Source: Acidimicrobiaceae bacterium (lineage in GTDB: Bacteria > Actinomycetota > Acidimicrobiia > Acidimicrobiales > Bog-793). Taken from it: a DNA stretch of 38,553 nt. The DNA lies in assembly GCA_025464005.1 (NCBI GenBank), contig JAODBO010000116.1:1-38553 (forward strand). The letters are read 5' to 3'. Both the position numbers and the translations under genes were made by a program. Every line of letters starts with the position of its first letter. Within the stretch, counting starts at the first letter, position 1. The notes below the pieces were generated by a model, which saw only the letters and a list, made by a program, of their open reading frames with translations, did no database searches and was not told the DNA's origin. Shown here one piece after another: positions 16,251-23,119 of the stretch.

Positions 16251-16985
16251 TTACTGCCGAGGTCCGGACCGACTGCTCTCCTCGAGCAGGGCCTCCGGAC
16301 TCGGCGGTGGCACCGTTTGGTCGACGACACGGCCGTCGCGGAGAAAGACCACCCGGTCGGCCCACGAGGCGAGCTGGGCGTCGTGGGTGACGACAACCGC
16401 GGCGACGCCTTGCTTGCACGCGCCGAGGATCATGCGCATCACCGCTTCGCCGTTTGTCGAGTCGAGCGCACCCGACGGCTCATCCGCGAGAAGGAGACGA
16501 CGCTCCCCCACGACGGCGCGAGCGATCGAGATCCGCTGGCGTTCACCGCCAGAAAGCTGATCGGGATAGTGCGTCGCCCGATCCGCGAGCCCAAGCTCTT
16601 CCAGCGCGCCCATCCCCGCGGCGTGCGCCTTCTTGGCCGAATGGCCGTCGAGCTCGAGCGGCAGTGCGACGTTCTCCACTGCGGTGAGGCCCGCTAGGAG
16701 GTTGAAATCCTGGAAGACGTAGCCGATCGTTCGGCGGCGCAGTCGTGACTTGTCGTTGCGGGTCATCGTCTGGAGCGACTCACCGTCGATCACCACCTCG
16801 CCGCTCGTCGGTTCCTCGAGGCTGCCGGCGATCGTGAGCAGGGTCGACTTGCCGGACCCGCTCGGCCCCATCACGGCGACGAGCGCGCCGCACTCGACGG
16901 ACAGCTCGACGTCTTGGATGGCATGCACCTCGGCGGCGCCCGCTCCATATGACTTGGAGACGCGTCGCAGTTCGAGGAAGCTCAC
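16251..16985 (-). CDS. ABC transporter ATPase (MacB/LolD type), paralogue coupled to padR
   Basis: This 244-residue ATPase is closely similar along its length to the one at 15394 (same GPSGSGKSTLLTIAGSLEE, VFQDFNLL, LSGGERQ and LLADEPSGALDSTNGEA). I chose GTG 16985 because it overlaps the padR stop as GTGA and the protein then starts VSFLELRRVSKSYG, in line with its paralogue; the frame extends to 17084 inside padR. It has no permease of its own in the window, so it may share the FtsX permease or be a redundant duplicate. All catalytic motifs are intact. Confidence 0.92.
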   Translation of the reverse strand: MSFLELRRVSKSYGAGAAEVHAIQDVELSVECGALVAVMGPSGSGKSTLLTIAGSLEEPTSGEVVIDGESLQTMTRNDKSRLRRRTIGYVFQDFNLLAGLTAVENVALPLELDGHSAKKAHAAGMGALEELGLADRATHYPDQLSGGERQRISIARAVVGERRLLLADEPSGALDSTNGEAVMRMILGACKQGVAAVVVTHDAQLASWADRVVFLRDGRVVDQTVPPPSPEALLEESSRSGPRQ

Positions 16986-17557
16986 CGGCGGACGACCAGT
17001 CGCCGGCCAAGTCGCGGCCCCGTCGACGCGACCGACGGCTCGGAGGCAGCGCGCTTCAGGCGGCCGTCGGCCGTGTCGAGCCATCGCACGACCGAGTCGA
17101 GTCGGAAGAGTTCCGCGTCGACGACGAGCGCGAAGGTGAGATCGAAGTCAGCCTCGTCCTCCTTGAGGCGCGTCCACTGCTGCATCAGCTCGATGAGATA
17201 GCGGCGATGGACCTGGATCACGTCGTGGACCGACACACCCGGCACTCGAAGGGCCGACAACACCTTGATCACGAGCTCGTCTCGCGGCGGCGACGTCATG
17301 TCCGGCGGAGTGTTCAGCCACGACGAGAGCTCCGTCGATCCGGCGTCGGTGATGTGGAAGCCCTTTTGCGTACCTTCGTTCTCGGCCTCGTCCGATTCGA
17401 CGAGTCCGTCGCGTTCGAGGCGCTGCAGCGTCGTGTACACCTGGCCGATGTTGAGAGGCCACACTTCTCCGGTGCTGGACTCGAACTCCTTCTGGAGCTG
17501 GAGACCGTACTTCGGGCCCTCGCTCAGCAGCGCGAGGATCGCGTGACGGACGCTCAC
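16982..17557 (-). CDS. PadR family transcriptional regulator
   Basis: This 191-residue regulator starts (V)SVRHAILALLSEGPKYGLQL, the N-terminal winged helix of PadR proteins, followed by GQVYTTLQRLERDGLVESDE. The longer C-terminal half (VHRRYLIELMQQWTRLKEDE) fits the helical dimerisation domain of the PadR-s2 type. GTG 17557 lies about 24 bases from the predicted transcription start and has no clear ribosome site. It probably represses its own promoter (palindrome at 17578) and that of the ATPase-permease operon (16170), released by a compound the transporter exports; the ligand is unknown. Confidence 0.92.
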   Translation of the reverse strand: MSVRHAILALLSEGPKYGLQLQKEFESSTGEVWPLNIGQVYTTLQRLERDGLVESDEAENEGTQKGFHITDAGSTELSSWLNTPPDMTSPPRDELVIKVLSALRVPGVSVHDVIQVHRRYLIELMQQWTRLKEDEADFDLTFALVVDAELFRLDSVVRWLDTADGRLKRAASEPSVASTGPRLGRRLVVRR

Positions 17558-17596
17558 TGTGAAACCCGATTGCTAATCATACGCAGTATGGTACAA
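17521..17596 (-). repeat. 76-bp direct repeat of the padR promoter and start region (copy 2, parental)
   Basis: Matches 10825-10900 at 72 of 76 positions. This copy is taken as parental because it is continuous with an intact padR gene. Confidence 0.85.
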
Positions 17597-17615
17597 GAAT
17601 CCGCTCGGGCGTCAA
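17578..17615 (-). promoter_or_regulatory. padR promoter with overlapping operator
   Basis: Minus strand: -35 TTGACG (17610-17615), 16-base spacer, -10 TACCAT (17588-17593), palindrome CATACTGCGTATG (17578-17590). The operator sits over the -10 and transcription start, an ideal place for autorepression. Confidence 0.78.
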
Positions 17616-17629
17616 GCAAGTATCAGCCT

Positions 17630-18015
17630 GTGCACTGGGAGAACTGCAGCGCCTGCGCGCTGCGTCATGGCGGTGTTGCGCGGCGAACTGGGTCGGGAGC
17701 ACGTGCTGGCAGGCATGGGTCGCGGCCCGGTTACCGGGAGTCACCTGTCTGCGACTTGGGCCAGGTTGACCTTGTTGAAGCCTCTGCTGCTGTCGGGGTC
17801 GGGGATGTTCGGCACGCCGCGCGAGCGCACGCAGTGGGCGAAGGCGAGCTGCTGGGAGCTCGTTGACGCTCCCGCGTTCGAGGAGCCGCCGGGACCGGTG
17901 GATGATGGGCTGCCGCCAACTGCCGCGGTCAGAGGGCTAGTTCGACACACGCGATCATGCCGCCGGCGGCAAGCGTCCGTGGCCGGCACGTGACGCGGCT
18001 GCTGTCGTTCATCAT
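17630..18015 (-). pseudogene. Decayed CMRxHG-family lipoprotein gene
   Basis: Read on the minus strand from ATG 18015, three frameshifts break what was a homologue of the lipoprotein at 21143. Fragments in order: a signal-like MMNDSSRVTCRPRTLAAGG; GGSPSSTGPGGSSNAG and LAFAHCVRSRGVPNIPDPDS (frame 17741-17989); NRAATHACQHVLP in a new frame; and QALQFSQCTG, where similarity stops 15 bases from the padR -35. The intact relative has the same blocks in the same order, including FNKVTLAQL and HACQHLLP. His of CMRxHG is replaced by Arg. It lies in inverse orientation to its relative, on the other side of the 18234-20113 two-component genes. Confidence 0.85.
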
Positions 18016-18189
18016 GCCCATCTCGGGTTGGATGATTGTTCCGGCCGGCGACCTCGGCGTCCGGCCTGGAAGGCGTGCTGCCCGGGGTGATGTCGATCGT
18101 GGGGCGGTGTCGGGACCGGGCGAGGCACCACGAGCCGTCTCCCGCGGGAACGGCTGCCGGCCGGGCAGCCGGAGTCGCCTCGGCTCACC

Positions 18190-18229
18190 GCGATGTTGGA
18201 CCGATGTCATGCCGGCTGGCGCATACTGG
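18190..18229 (+). repeat. 40-bp inverted repeat, left copy, with 11-bp-spaced CGATGT boxes
   Basis: Reverse complement of 20894-20933 at 38 of 40 positions. It contains CGATGT at 18191-18196 and 18202-18207, exactly 11 bp apart, the pattern bound by OmpR/PhoB-type regulators. It ends with CATACT 6 bases before the response-regulator start codon. The left copy lies between the decayed lipoprotein gene and the response regulator. Confidence 0.8.
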
Positions 18230-18233
18230 CTGG

Positions 18234-18878
18234 ATGCGGGTGCTGGTGGTCGAGGACCACGCGACGCTCGCCGACCGGATCGCTCAGGGGCTGCGCCAGG
18301 CCGGGATGGCCGTGGACGTCGTGCACGACGGCGCGATGGCGCTGGACGCTGTTGCGCAGACGGCCTATGACGTGATCGTCCTCGACCGCGACCTGCCGGT
18401 GGTGCACGGTGACCGGGTCTGCCGTGCGGTGGCCGGCTCCGGCCCCCGGATCCTCATGCTCACCGCGGCGGCCGACGTCGATGACCGGGTCGACGGGCTG
18501 GAACTGGGCGCGGACGACTACCTGCCAAAGCCGTTCGCGTTCGCCGAGCTCGTCGCCCGCGTGCGGGCGCTGTCCCGCCGAACGCCGTCGGCGCCGCCGG
18601 TCCTGCAGCGCGGGGACCTCACCGTGGACCGCGCCCGGCACCGCGCAAGCCGCGGCTCCCGCCCACTCTCCCTCACGCGAAAGGAATTCGGGATCCTGGA
18701 GATGCTGCTGGCAGCCGACGGCGCGCTGGTCAGCGCGGAGGAGCTGATCGAGCACGTGTGGGACGCCCACGCCGACCCGTTCAGCAACATCGTCTCGGTG
18801 ACCATGACCCGGCTGCGGCGCAAGCTTGGCGACCCGCCGCTGATCGACACCGTGGTGGGAAAGGGATACCGGATGTGA
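18234..18878 (+). CDS. OmpR-family response regulator
   Basis: This 214-residue regulator has a receiver domain (MRVLVVEDHATLADRIAQG) with phospho-acceptor Asp51 in VLDRDLP, conserved Thr and Lys in LMLTAAA and ADDYLPKPF, and a C-terminal winged helix (LSLTRKEFGILEMLL, recognition helix NIVSVTMTRLRRKLGD). ATG 18234 has no ribosome site, and a CATACT -10-like hexamer ends 6 bases upstream, so the message may be leaderless. Upstream CGATGT boxes at 11-bp spacing are its likely binding site. Its end overlaps the kinase start (GTGA). Confidence 0.92.
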   Translation: MRVLVVEDHATLADRIAQGLRQAGMAVDVVHDGAMALDAVAQTAYDVIVLDRDLPVVHGDRVCRAVAGSGPRILMLTAAADVDDRVDGLELGADDYLPKPFAFAELVARVRALSRRTPSAPPVLQRGDLTVDRARHRASRGSRPLSLTRKEFGILEMLLAADGALVSAEELIEHVWDAHADPFSNIVSVTMTRLRRKLGDPPLIDTVVGKGYRM

Positions 18879-20113
18879 GCCGCCGCCCACGGCTGACCGT
18901 CCGGGCACGGCTGACCCTCCTCAACACCGGGCTGTTCGCCGCGTGCGGGGCGATCGTCGTCGCCGTCAGCTACGCCCTCGTGGCGCAGCTGGGGGCGCCG
19001 GGGCCGGGCAAGCAACTTGCTTCCCCAGGAGGCGTTTCGGCCAGCTTCGCGGCGCAGTGCCGATCCGAGCAACTGAGCGCCCATCCCGACAGGGACATCC
19101 TTGCCAAGTGCAACGCGGCCCTCCAGCTTCGGGGCGCCCAACACCAGCGTGACCTCACCCTGTCGCACCTGCTGGAGTACTCGTTGATCACGCTTGGCGT
19201 GGTCATCGCCCTCGCCGCGATTCTCGGCTGGATCGCCGCAGGACGGGCGCTGCGCCCGGTGCACCGGATCACCGCGGCCGCACGGGCCGCGTCGGAACAC
19301 AACCTGTCGGCGCGGGTCGCGCCGACAGGTCCCCGCGACGAGCTCCGCGAACTGGCCGAAACGTTCGACGAGATGCTGGGGCGGCTCGAGACCGCGTTCG
19401 AGGGCCAGCGGCGCTTCATCGCCAACGCGTCGCATGAACTGCGCACTCCGCTCGCCGTCATGCGCACGACGGTCGACGTCGTGCTCGGCAACCCGGACAC
19501 CACGCCCGGCGACCTGCGCGCAATGGGGGCGGACATCCGCGCCGCGGTGGACCACGCCGAGCACCTGATCGGCGCGCTGCTCCTCCTCGCTCGCAACGAA
19601 CGCGGGCTCAGTGTCAACGAGGAGGTCGACCTTGCCACGGTCGCAGAAGACGTCCTCGATACCGCCGGCCTGGGTGATCGGCGGGTGCACGCCACGCTGG
19701 AGCCCGCCGTGATATCGGGCGATCCCGTACTGGCCGAACGCCTCATCGCGAACCTGGTCGACAACGCGGTCCGCTACAACGCCGCCGGCGGCGACATCTG
19801 GATCGGCACCCGAACAGCCGCGGGAAGCGGCCAACTGACTGTGGCCAATACCGGCCCGGTCATCAGCCTGGCGGATGCCGATCGCATCTTCCAGCCGTTC
19901 CAGCGGCTCAGCGGCCGCACGTCCCATGACGGCTCCGGACTCGGCCTCGCTATCGTCGCGTCCATCGCGGCGATTCACGGCGGCACCGTCGCCGCCCGCC
20001 CCCGGGACGACGGCGGCCTGTCCGTGACGGTGACGGTGCCCTCTGCTAACGCCCCCGCCCAGGGCAGCGGCATCCAGGAAACCGAGCGACCAGGTGTTCC
20101 ACGCCCAGGCTGA
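18875..20113 (+). CDS. Sensor histidine kinase, partner of the 18234 regulator
   Basis: This kinase of about 412 residues has two membrane helices (TLLNTGLFAACGAIVVAVSYA and LLEYSLITLGVVIALAAILGW) enclosing an external sensor part of about 85 residues that carries two Cys (QCRSEQ, AKCNAA). HAMP follows (GRALRPVHRITAAARAASEH). The H-box is ANASHELRTPLAVM with His187, then NLVDNAVRYN (N-box) and GSGLGLAIV (G-box). The GTG start overlaps the regulator's stop by 4 bases. The two external cysteines could report redox state or pair with the Cys-containing lipoproteins; that is inference. Regulator precedes kinase, opposite to the other two pairs. Confidence 0.92.
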   Translation: MSRRPRLTVRARLTLLNTGLFAACGAIVVAVSYALVAQLGAPGPGKQLASPGGVSASFAAQCRSEQLSAHPDRDILAKCNAALQLRGAQHQRDLTLSHLLEYSLITLGVVIALAAILGWIAAGRALRPVHRITAAARAASEHNLSARVAPTGPRDELRELAETFDEMLGRLETAFEGQRRFIANASHELRTPLAVMRTTVDVVLGNPDTTPGDLRAMGADIRAAVDHAEHLIGALLLLARNERGLSVNEEVDLATVAEDVLDTAGLGDRRVHATLEPAVISGDPVLAERLIANLVDNAVRYNAAGGDIWIGTRTAAGSGQLTVANTGPVISLADADRIFQPFQRLSGRTSHDGSGLGLAIVASIAAIHGGTVAARPRDDGGLSVTVTVPSANAPAQGSGIQETERPGVPRPG

Positions 20114-20200
20114 CTATGCCCGTTTCGCGGCCGTCAGGTGCAAGCCTGATCTCCCGCCCGGCGGGTTCGTGGGGCTGGTCACGAACCGCCGGCTTCGGTC

Positions 20201-20335
20201 CTACAGATTGAGGTACGCGCGCGCCTGCTCCGCGGCCTGTGGCCGCGCCTGGTCCATCCCTCGCGGAGCGAGCTGCACGCCCTGCGCGTTCGGTCCGGGG
20301 ATGTTCGCTACGCCGTGCTTGTCGATGCAGGCACG
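20201..20335 (-). pseudogene. C-terminal remnant of a CMRxHG-family lipoprotein
   Basis: On the minus strand the frame reads ACIDKHGVANIPGPNAQG and then RPQAAEQARAYLNL before a TAG at 20201. This matches the family pattern CMRxHGVxNFPDP...A..AC, with Met replaced by Ile and the second Cys by Arg. The N-terminal part is gone. It adjoins a regulator remnant on the opposite strand, a divergent arrangement resembling the intact cassettes. Confidence 0.65.
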
Positions 20336-20339
20336 GCGT

Positions 20340-20684
20340 GGTCAACCTCGACCGCGACCCTGCCGAGGCTTCACGGCGAGGAGGTGTGCCGCAAGATCGC
20401 CGAGGCTGACGACTCGGCGAGGGTGCTGATGCTCACCGCGGCGGACGCGTCGAGCGATCGAGTGCACGGACTTCGCCTCGAAGCAGACGACTACCTCGTC
20501 AAGCGGTTCGACTTCGACGAGCTCGTCCTGCGAATCCGTGGGCTCGCCCGACGCAAGCCACCGCCCACGCACGCGTCCTTCACGCGGCGAATGTCACTCT
20601 CGAACCGTTACATCGTGTCAGGAGTGCGGACTTTCCGATCGGTCTCTCGGTGACCGAGTTCGGGCGGGCTCGCCGTCCTTCTCA
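20340..20684 (+). pseudogene. OmpR-family response regulator remnant
   Basis: After a one-base shift near 20363, the sequence continues a receiver domain: LDRDLPRLHGEEVCRKIAEA, LMLTAADASSDRVHGLRLEA, DDYLVKRFDFDELVLRIRGL, ARRKPP. The first 40-45 residues are missing, and Pro of the KPF motif is Arg. In another frame the start of the winged helix is visible (ANVTLEPLHRV, then IGLSVTEFG) to about 20670, where it joins a lipoprotein signal-like sequence. It resembles the regulators at 22460 and 33407 more than its neighbour at 18234. Confidence 0.8.
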
Positions 20685-20740
20685 CGACTGGCGCCATCGG
20701 TCTCGCGGCGTGCGGCGGACCCGGCTCGCCGGGCGTCATG
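20655..20740 (+). pseudogene. Lipoprotein signal-peptide remnant fused to the regulator remnant
   Basis: Directly after a TGA at 20652, the frame reads GGLAVLLTTGAIGLAACGG and then PGSPGV. This is a near match to the lipoprotein signal and lipobox of the family, for example ALTTAGLLGTACGG at 31990. No mature domain follows, and the frame runs on without recognisable sequence into the gene at 21143. A deletion probably joined a regulator gene to a lipoprotein start. Confidence 0.5.
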
Positions 20741-20893
20741 CTCGACCGCACCCTGAGTGGGCTCGTCGGTGACGAACCGTGTCGGCGGATCGCCATCGGA
20801 GAGAGCGGAGCCATGCTCCTCGTGCTGAGCGGCACCCAAACGACGGCTTCTCGGGACTTGGTTGCCCGTCGTGGCGATCGGCCACTCATCTCA

Positions 20894-20933
20894 CCAGTAT
20901 GCGCCGGCTGGCATGACATCGGTCCAACATCGC
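20894..20933 (-). repeat. 40-bp inverted repeat, right copy, with 11-bp-spaced ACATCG boxes
   Basis: Inverted copy of 18190-18229. ACATCG occurs at 20916-20921 and 20927-20932, 11 bp apart, and a further GATGT in opposite orientation lies at 20944-20948. This is about 210 bp upstream of the lipoprotein at 21143; the left copy lies about 180 bp upstream of the decayed lipoprotein. The repeat thus marks the upstream region of both lipoprotein copies. Confidence 0.8.
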
Positions 20934-21142
20934 CGGTAGCGCTGATGTCACCCGCCAGGGCGTACAACTCCGAGCATGATGCCAATTCCCATGCTGCCGG
21001 CCGTCCCCGCGGGGGCAACGGTCCGCGGCGACTCACCCGGTGCCGGCACTGCCCGGCGAACGGCACCACCCCTCCGGCTCGCGCCGTCCAGGCGGGACGC
21101 CGACGTGCGCGGCCAGCACGATCATCCAACCTTCAGGAAGCC

Positions 21143-21724
21143 ATGATGGCCCGCGTAATACGGCGGGCACGGACGCCGAGAGCGCGAACGGCGGCCGCCA
21201 TCATGGCCACGGCCGGCCTCGTCCTGCTGGCGGCGGCATGTGGCGGCAGTCCCTCAACCACCGGTTCCGGCGGCTCATCGAATACGGGAGGGTCAACAGC
21301 CTCCCAGTCGACCAAGGCCCTTGCCTTCGCCCACTGCATGCGCTCGCAGGGCGTTTCGAACTTCCCCGACCCCGGAAGCAGCGGACAGTTCAACAAGGTC
21401 ACCCTGGCCCAACTCGCGACTAACAACTCCCGCTACCAGGCGGCGAACCATGCCTGCCAGCACCTGCTCCCGACCCCGCCGGTCGCGCAGCAGCGCAATC
21501 AGGCGGCGCAGGCGCTGCAGTTCTCCCACTGCATGCGCACCCACGGCGTCACGAACTTCCCCGACCCCGCAAGCAGCGGCCGCGGCCGCATACCCGACTC
21601 CTTCGGAATCGATCAGGGTTCGCCACGGTTCGAGGCCGCCAACCAAGCCTGTGGGAAGTACCGGCCCCCCTACATTCCCTCGAATGCCGCCTATAACGCC
21701 TACGCCAGGTCAAATGGGTCATGA
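21143..21724 (+). CDS. CMRxHG-family two-domain lipoprotein A
   Basis: This 193-residue predicted lipoprotein has an Arg-rich N-terminus, a hydrophobic stretch and lipobox LLAAAC with Cys33, then a Gly/Ser/Thr linker. Two repeats follow: FAHCMRSQGVSNFPDP to NHACQHLLP, and FSHCMRTHGVTNFPDP to NQACGKYRP. Each repeat has exactly two Cys. The first repeat has Gln where most copies have His. AGGAAG precedes the ATG pair at 21143/21146. It should be anchored on the outer face of the membrane. I recognise no named family; a ligand-, redox- or metal-binding role is possible from the Cys/Met/His cluster. Confidence 0.85.
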   Translation: MMARVIRRARTPRARTAAAIMATAGLVLLAAACGGSPSTTGSGGSSNTGGSTASQSTKALAFAHCMRSQGVSNFPDPGSSGQFNKVTLAQLATNNSRYQAANHACQHLLPTPPVAQQRNQAAQALQFSHCMRTHGVTNFPDPASSGRGRIPDSFGIDQGSPRFEAANQACGKYRPPYIPSNAAYNAYARSNGS

Positions 21725-22121
21725 GCGGCGATCTTCGACCACCTGCATCCTCATCTGTCCCCTCATCACCGGACGTCACCGAGGCAGTCGGCCCTCGGGA
21801 GCTCTTCCCCGTCGGGGTCGCTGTGGATGTCGCGGTGGTGCTCGAACCGGAGCGTCGCGGTCGGGCGCCAAGTGACCTGCGTGATCGTCGGCGGCGGCGT
21901 TCTTCAGCAGAGCTGGGAGCGGCACCGTCGACGGTCCAACGCGAAAGAGTTCGTCGTCGATCGTCCAGGCACGCTCGAGTGCACTGGTCAGCGGGGGCGG
22001 GTCAAGGCGGCCGTCAAGCACTGCGGAAAGATCGTCTCTCCGAGGCACAAAGGTGGCGGTCGCCGGCCGGGCGCCGGCCCGCCAGCGGTTCCCTTTCGGT
22101 TCAAAAGGCTGCCGAGTCGCA
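21725..22121. other. No confident gene between lipoprotein A and the GGTCACA array
   Basis: A minus-strand frame from 22048 (LERAWTIDDELFRVGPSTV, then PLPALLKNAA) looks partly protein-like and starts about 75 bp from the GGTCACA array. It runs into low-complexity Arg/Pro sequence, and I recognise no family. It may be a decayed gene. Confidence 0.3.
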
Positions 22122-22159
22122 GGTCACAGCCGGGTCACAACTGTGACCGGGGTGTGACC
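22122..22159. promoter_or_regulatory. Palindromic four-half-site operator (GGTCACA boxes)
   Basis: GGTCACA at 22122-22128 and 22133-22139, then the inverted TGTGACC at 22142-22148 and 22153-22159. Both pairs have 11-bp spacing and the whole is perfectly symmetric in position. The 4-base spacers (GCCG, GGGG) do not match each other as an inverted repeat, so only the half-sites are conserved. This indicates a protein-binding site, most likely for an OmpR-type regulator. No clear target gene starts nearby. Confidence 0.7.
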
Positions 22160-22459
22160 TTCGGTTTCGTACAACTGCTCCAACACCGCTTCGACCGGGA
22201 GACCGCGCAGAGAGGACAAGTCGTGGCAGAGCCAGCACGGCGTCCCGGATCCGACGATCTCGAAGGATCACACGAGCCTCGGCCCGCCCCTCGAGCATCG
22301 ACCTGGGTTCCGGTCGCTTCACAGCCGCGTTCAGGACGTGCCAGCAGGTCATTCCGTCCGGATCGCCCGCCCTCGGAACGGAGGCGAGCCGAGCATTCTG
22401 GCGCCAGTGTCCTTGCAGATTTCGCGCCGTCGTGACCGGGAGCGAAGAGGTTGCGTAGC
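22160..22459. other. Possible decayed ORF, minus strand
   Basis: On the minus strand a frame ending just before the GGTCACA array reads TPCWLCHDLSSLRGLPVEAV and then LEQLYETEGHTPV. It has protein-like composition but is preceded by a TGA, and the upstream half continues in another frame. I do not recognise it. No other feature is evident. Confidence 0.3.
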
Positions 22460-23119
22460 TCATCCGAAAAGGCGGTAACCGAGCCCGGCGACGGTCTCGA
22501 TCACCGGTGGATCACCGAGTCGTCGCCGCAGCCGGCTGATGGTGACAGAGACGGTCCGGGTGAACGGATCAGCGTGTTCGTCCCAGGCGCGTTCAAGGAG
22601 CTCTTCCGCGCTCACGACGCCCGACTGCGCGCGAAGCAGTACCTCGAGCACGGCGAACTCCTTCGGTGTGAGCTCGAGCGTCGTCCCAGCCCGAGTGACG
22701 GTGTGTTTCGCGGGATCAAGCTCGAGATCCGCGAACCGAAGCACCCTTACCCGAATTTCCGGCTTTCGCCGGGCGAGGGCATGGACTCGAAGGACGAGCT
22801 CGGGGAAATGGAAGGGCTTCGCCAGATAGTCGTCCGCTCCGAGCGACAAGCCCGCGACCCGCTCGCCGGGCGCCCCGGCCGCCGTCAGCATGAGCACCAT
22901 GACCGGAAGCTCGTCCTCGGCGATCCGCCGACAGATGGTGTCCCCGTGGATGCCGGGGAGGTCCCGGTCGAGCACGAGCACGTCGTAGGCGTTGACCGCG
23001 AGCTTCGTCATCGCGGATGTGCCGTCGTAGGCGACGTCGATCGCCATCCCCTGGTCGCGCAGGCCTTCGGCGATGTCGTCGGCGAGGCGGCGTACGTCCT
23101 CCGCGACGAGGACCCTCAT
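22460..23119 (-). CDS. OmpR-family response regulator
   Basis: This 219-residue regulator has receiver motifs MRVLVAED, Asp51 in VLDRDLPGIHGDT, LMLTAAG and ADDYLAKPFHFPELV. The winged helix includes LELTPKEFAVLEVLLRAQSG and recognition helix RTVSVTISRLRRRLGDPP. The start overlaps the kinase stop by 4 bases, so the order is kinase then regulator in one transcript. Likely target: the GTGCAAC/GTTGCAC array at 24506-24548, in the intergenic region upstream of its own operon and of lipoprotein B. Confidence 0.93.
   Translation of the reverse strand: MRVLVAEDVRRLADDIAEGLRDQGMAIDVAYDGTSAMTKLAVNAYDVLVLDRDLPGIHGDTICRRIAEDELPVMVLMLTAAGAPGERVAGLSLGADDYLAKPFHFPELVLRVHALARRKPEIRVRVLRFADLELDPAKHTVTRAGTTLELTPKEFAVLEVLLRAQSGVVSAEELLERAWDEHADPFTRTVSVTISRLRRRLGDPPVIETVAGLGYRLFG

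Noticed and set aside
15379..16560. 393-codon plus-strand frame across both ABC ATPases
   Set aside because: It is antisense to two intact ATPases; its apparent internal repeat only mirrors the similarity of the two ATPases.
18518..19978. 486-codon minus-strand frame opposite the kinase
   Set aside because: It is antisense to a complete histidine kinase and regulator and has no domain of its own.
22101..22463. 120-codon minus-strand frame as a real gene
   Set aside because: The protein-like segments in this stretch fall in different frames, and the frame itself crosses the GGTCACA operator; at most it is a decayed gene.
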